64,000 bases of DNA, from NCBI RefSeq assembly GCF_945952405.1, contig NZ_CAMFIA010000004.1, forward strand, positions 1 to 64,000, given 5' to 3'. How positions within the stretch are numbered: position 1 is the first letter of the stretch; every line of letters begins with the position of its first letter. Origin of the DNA: an uncultured Stenotrophomonas sp. GTDB lineage: Bacteria; Pseudomonadota; Gammaproteobacteria; Xanthomonadales; Xanthomonadaceae. The position numbers were made by a program, and so were the translations under genes. Positions 62,964-64,000 of this stretch are shown piece by piece. Under the pieces are notes generated by a model. That model did no database searches. It was not told where the DNA came from and saw nothing but the letters and a program-made list of their open reading frames with translations.

Positions 62964-63662
62964 ATGGAACCGATCCGTCTCGACAAACGCCTGTCCGCCC
63001 TGCTCGGCATCCCGCGCGGCGAAGCGCGTCGCTACATCGAGGGGGGCTGGGTCACGGTCAATGGCGAAGTGGTCGAACAGCCGCAGCGCCCGGTCGATGA
63101 CAGCGCATCGATCGTGGTGGCCGAGCAGGCCAGCGACGACAAGGCCGAACGGGTCAGCATGCTGCTGCACAAGCCGGCCGGCGTTGCCGCCGAGACCCTG
63201 TGCGCGCTGGTCAGCAGTGACAGCCGCAGCGAGCTCGATGCCAGCGCCATCCGCCCGCTGCAACGCCATTTCCATGGGCTGCAGCTGGCCGCTGCACTGC
63301 CGGCCAGCGACAGTGGCCTGGTGGTGGTCAGCCAGGATCCGGCCACGCTCGCCCACCTGCAGCGCAACCTGGGCCGCACCGAGCAGGAATACCTGATCGA
63401 AGTCGCCGAAGGCGGCCCCGAGCGCGGGCCCTGGCTGCTGGCGCGGTTGCAGCAGGAATCCGGCGGCGCCAAGGTCAGCTGGCAAAGCGAGCAGCGCCTG
63501 CGCTTCGCCGGCAAGGGCCTGACCGCCAAGGGCCTGCGCGTGGCGGTGAGCGCCGCCGGCCTGCAGGTCACGGCGGTGCGGCGCCTGCGTATTGGTCGCG
63601 TGGCGCTGGGACCGCTGCCGCCGGGGCAGTGGCGCTACCTGGGCAGCGACGAGCGGTTCTGA
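62964..63662 (+). CDS. RsuA/RluF-like pseudouridine synthase homologue without the catalytic Asp
   Basis: 232-aa protein. The N-terminal S4 RNA-binding domain (RLDKRLSALLGIPRGEARRY, VTVNGEVVEQPQRPV) is intact, and the synthase domain keeps LLHKPAGVAAE and a Tyr motif (RTEQEYLIEV). At the catalytic GRLDxxxxGL position the sequence reads AALPASDSGL: Arg and Asp are replaced by Ala and Pro. Loss of the catalytic Asp predicts an inactive enzyme that may still bind rRNA or another RNA. A GGGGTC type B palindrome starts 4 bp after its stop codon. Confidence 0.85.
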   Translation: MEPIRLDKRLSALLGIPRGEARRYIEGGWVTVNGEVVEQPQRPVDDSASIVVAEQASDDKAERVSMLLHKPAGVAAETLCALVSSDSRSELDASAIRPLQRHFHGLQLAAALPASDSGLVVVSQDPATLAHLQRNLGRTEQEYLIEVAEGGPERGPWLLARLQQESGGAKVSWQSEQRLRFAGKGLTAKGLRVAVSAAGLQVTAVRRLRIGRVALGPLPPGQWRYLGSDERF

Positions 63663-63666
63663 GCGC

Positions 63667-63705
63667 GGGGTCGGATCCCTTTGCGCAGCAAAGGGCTCTG
63701 ACCCC
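63667..63705. repeat. GGGGTC palindrome, type B
   Basis: GGGGTCGGATCCCTTTGC-GCA-GCAAAGGGCTCTGACCCC, directly behind the pseudouridine-synthase-like gene, a likely terminator. Confidence 0.85.
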
Positions 63706-63720
63706 GGTTTAAGCCGGCAT

Positions 63721-63749
63721 CTACGCATCCACGCGTGGCGTGGATCTAC
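63721..63749. repeat. SMAG-type palindrome upstream of the phospholipase D gene
   Basis: CTACGCATCCACGCGTGGCG followed by TGGATCTAC; GTAG appears at both ends when read on the minus strand. It ends 12 bp before the next start codon. Confidence 0.7.
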
Positions 63750-63761
63750 TAGCATTGCGGC

Positions 63762-64000
63762 ATGAGCCTGCCCACGCCCCTGTGGCGACGCCTGCTGCGT
63801 GTCGCTGCGATCGCCATCGCTGCCCTGTTGCTGCTGGTCCTGTCCGGCCTGCTGCTGGCCGACCATCTCACCCCGCAGGCCCAGGGCGCGCCTTCACAGG
63901 TCCTGCCCCTGCAGCCGGCACAGACCCGCATCGACCAACAGATCGTGCCCCTGCAGCAGGCTCATCCCGGCCAGTCCGGCGTGGCATTCCTCAGTGACGG
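63762..64000 (+). CDS. Phospholipase D family protein, N-terminal part only
   Basis: The first 79 residues of a gene cut by the window edge. A signal-anchor helix (LLRVAAIAIAALLLLVLSGL) is followed by PLQPAQTRIDQQIVPLQQAH and PGQSGVAFLSDG. This matches the start of xanthomonad phospholipase D/cardiolipin-synthase-like exported proteins, where the next expected block would be DAFAARALSAR and a later HKD motif. Only the beginning is visible, so the family call is moderate. No clear Shine-Dalgarno precedes the ATG at 63762. Confidence 0.55.
   Translation, partial: MSLPTPLWRRLLRVAAIAIAALLLLVLSGLLLADHLTPQAQGAPSQVLPLQPAQTRIDQQIVPLQQAHPGQSGVAFLSD

Overview
The window reads as a chromosomal segment from a Stenotrophomonas species, most likely of the S. 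maltophilia complex (Xanthomonadaceae/Lysobacteraceae). This rests on the GC-rich, strongly biased codon use, the many short palindromes ending in GTAG (the SMAG type of REP element known from S. maltophilia), and gene neighbourhoods typical of the family. I could not run a taxonomic search. No prophage, transposase, CRISPR array or integrase gene was seen; the repeats are all short non-coding elements.

Layout: 1-325 is a 72-bp tandem repeat array. 326-4062 holds a dicarboxylate/amino-acid symporter, a lipoprotein alkaline phosphatase and a coupled WG-repeat protein. 4063-4354 is a repeat-rich gap. 4355-6806 carries tilS, xseB and ispA. 6895-10866 carries a DUF4870 membrane protein, pmbA, darP and tldD (PmbA/TldD being the paired metalloprotease). 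10927-16900 is the conserved minus-strand cluster maf-rng-yhdP leading into tldD, as in E. coli. 17030-24280 is an accessory block: SIMPL protein, TonB, a TonB-dependent receptor, an APC amino-acid transporter and an esterase. 24419-30601 is a minus-strand housekeeping cluster leuS-lptE-holA-nadD-rsfS-rlmH ending at tRNA-Asn.

30710-43821 mixes envelope and metabolic genes: a DUF998 protein, a chaperedoxin (CnoX type), a LysM-FecR protein overlapping a CHASE2-GGDEF diguanylate cyclase, a hotdog protein, DUF502, a queuosine precursor transporter (YhhQ), a DUF885 hydrolase, a serine beta-lactamase-like hydrolase and a VOC protein. 43971-48100 carries DUF2147, metG, a HAD phosphatase, an orphan RnfB-like ferredoxin and RidA. 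48293-52416 is the lipid aminoacylation pair mprF and an AcvB/VirJ-type hydrolase, facing each other.

52495-57917 has small or poorly known genes: DUF998, an oxidoreductase-like CC-motif protein, an HD-domain protein, a transglutaminase-TPR protein, YjdM, a short Hsp70 (YegD type), a YkgJ cysteine-cluster protein and a 60-aa basic protein. 57967-60273 is an ECF sigma factor, its probable anti-sigma factor and a DUF4097 protein, divergent from a 59-aa membrane or secreted peptide. Both sides share the same candidate promoter motif. 60310-64000 carries an MscS channel, a dense repeat island, a DksA-type zinc-finger protein, DUF2058, a YgjP-type metallopeptidase, a pseudouridine-synthase-like protein that lacks the catalytic Asp, and the start of a phospholipase D family gene.

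The most interesting points are the mirrored ECF promoter motif with a possibly leaderless sigma mRNA, the LysM-FecR/CHASE2-GGDEF pair, the repeat-derived C-terminus of the RnfB-like protein, and the pseudouridine synthase pseudoenzyme.
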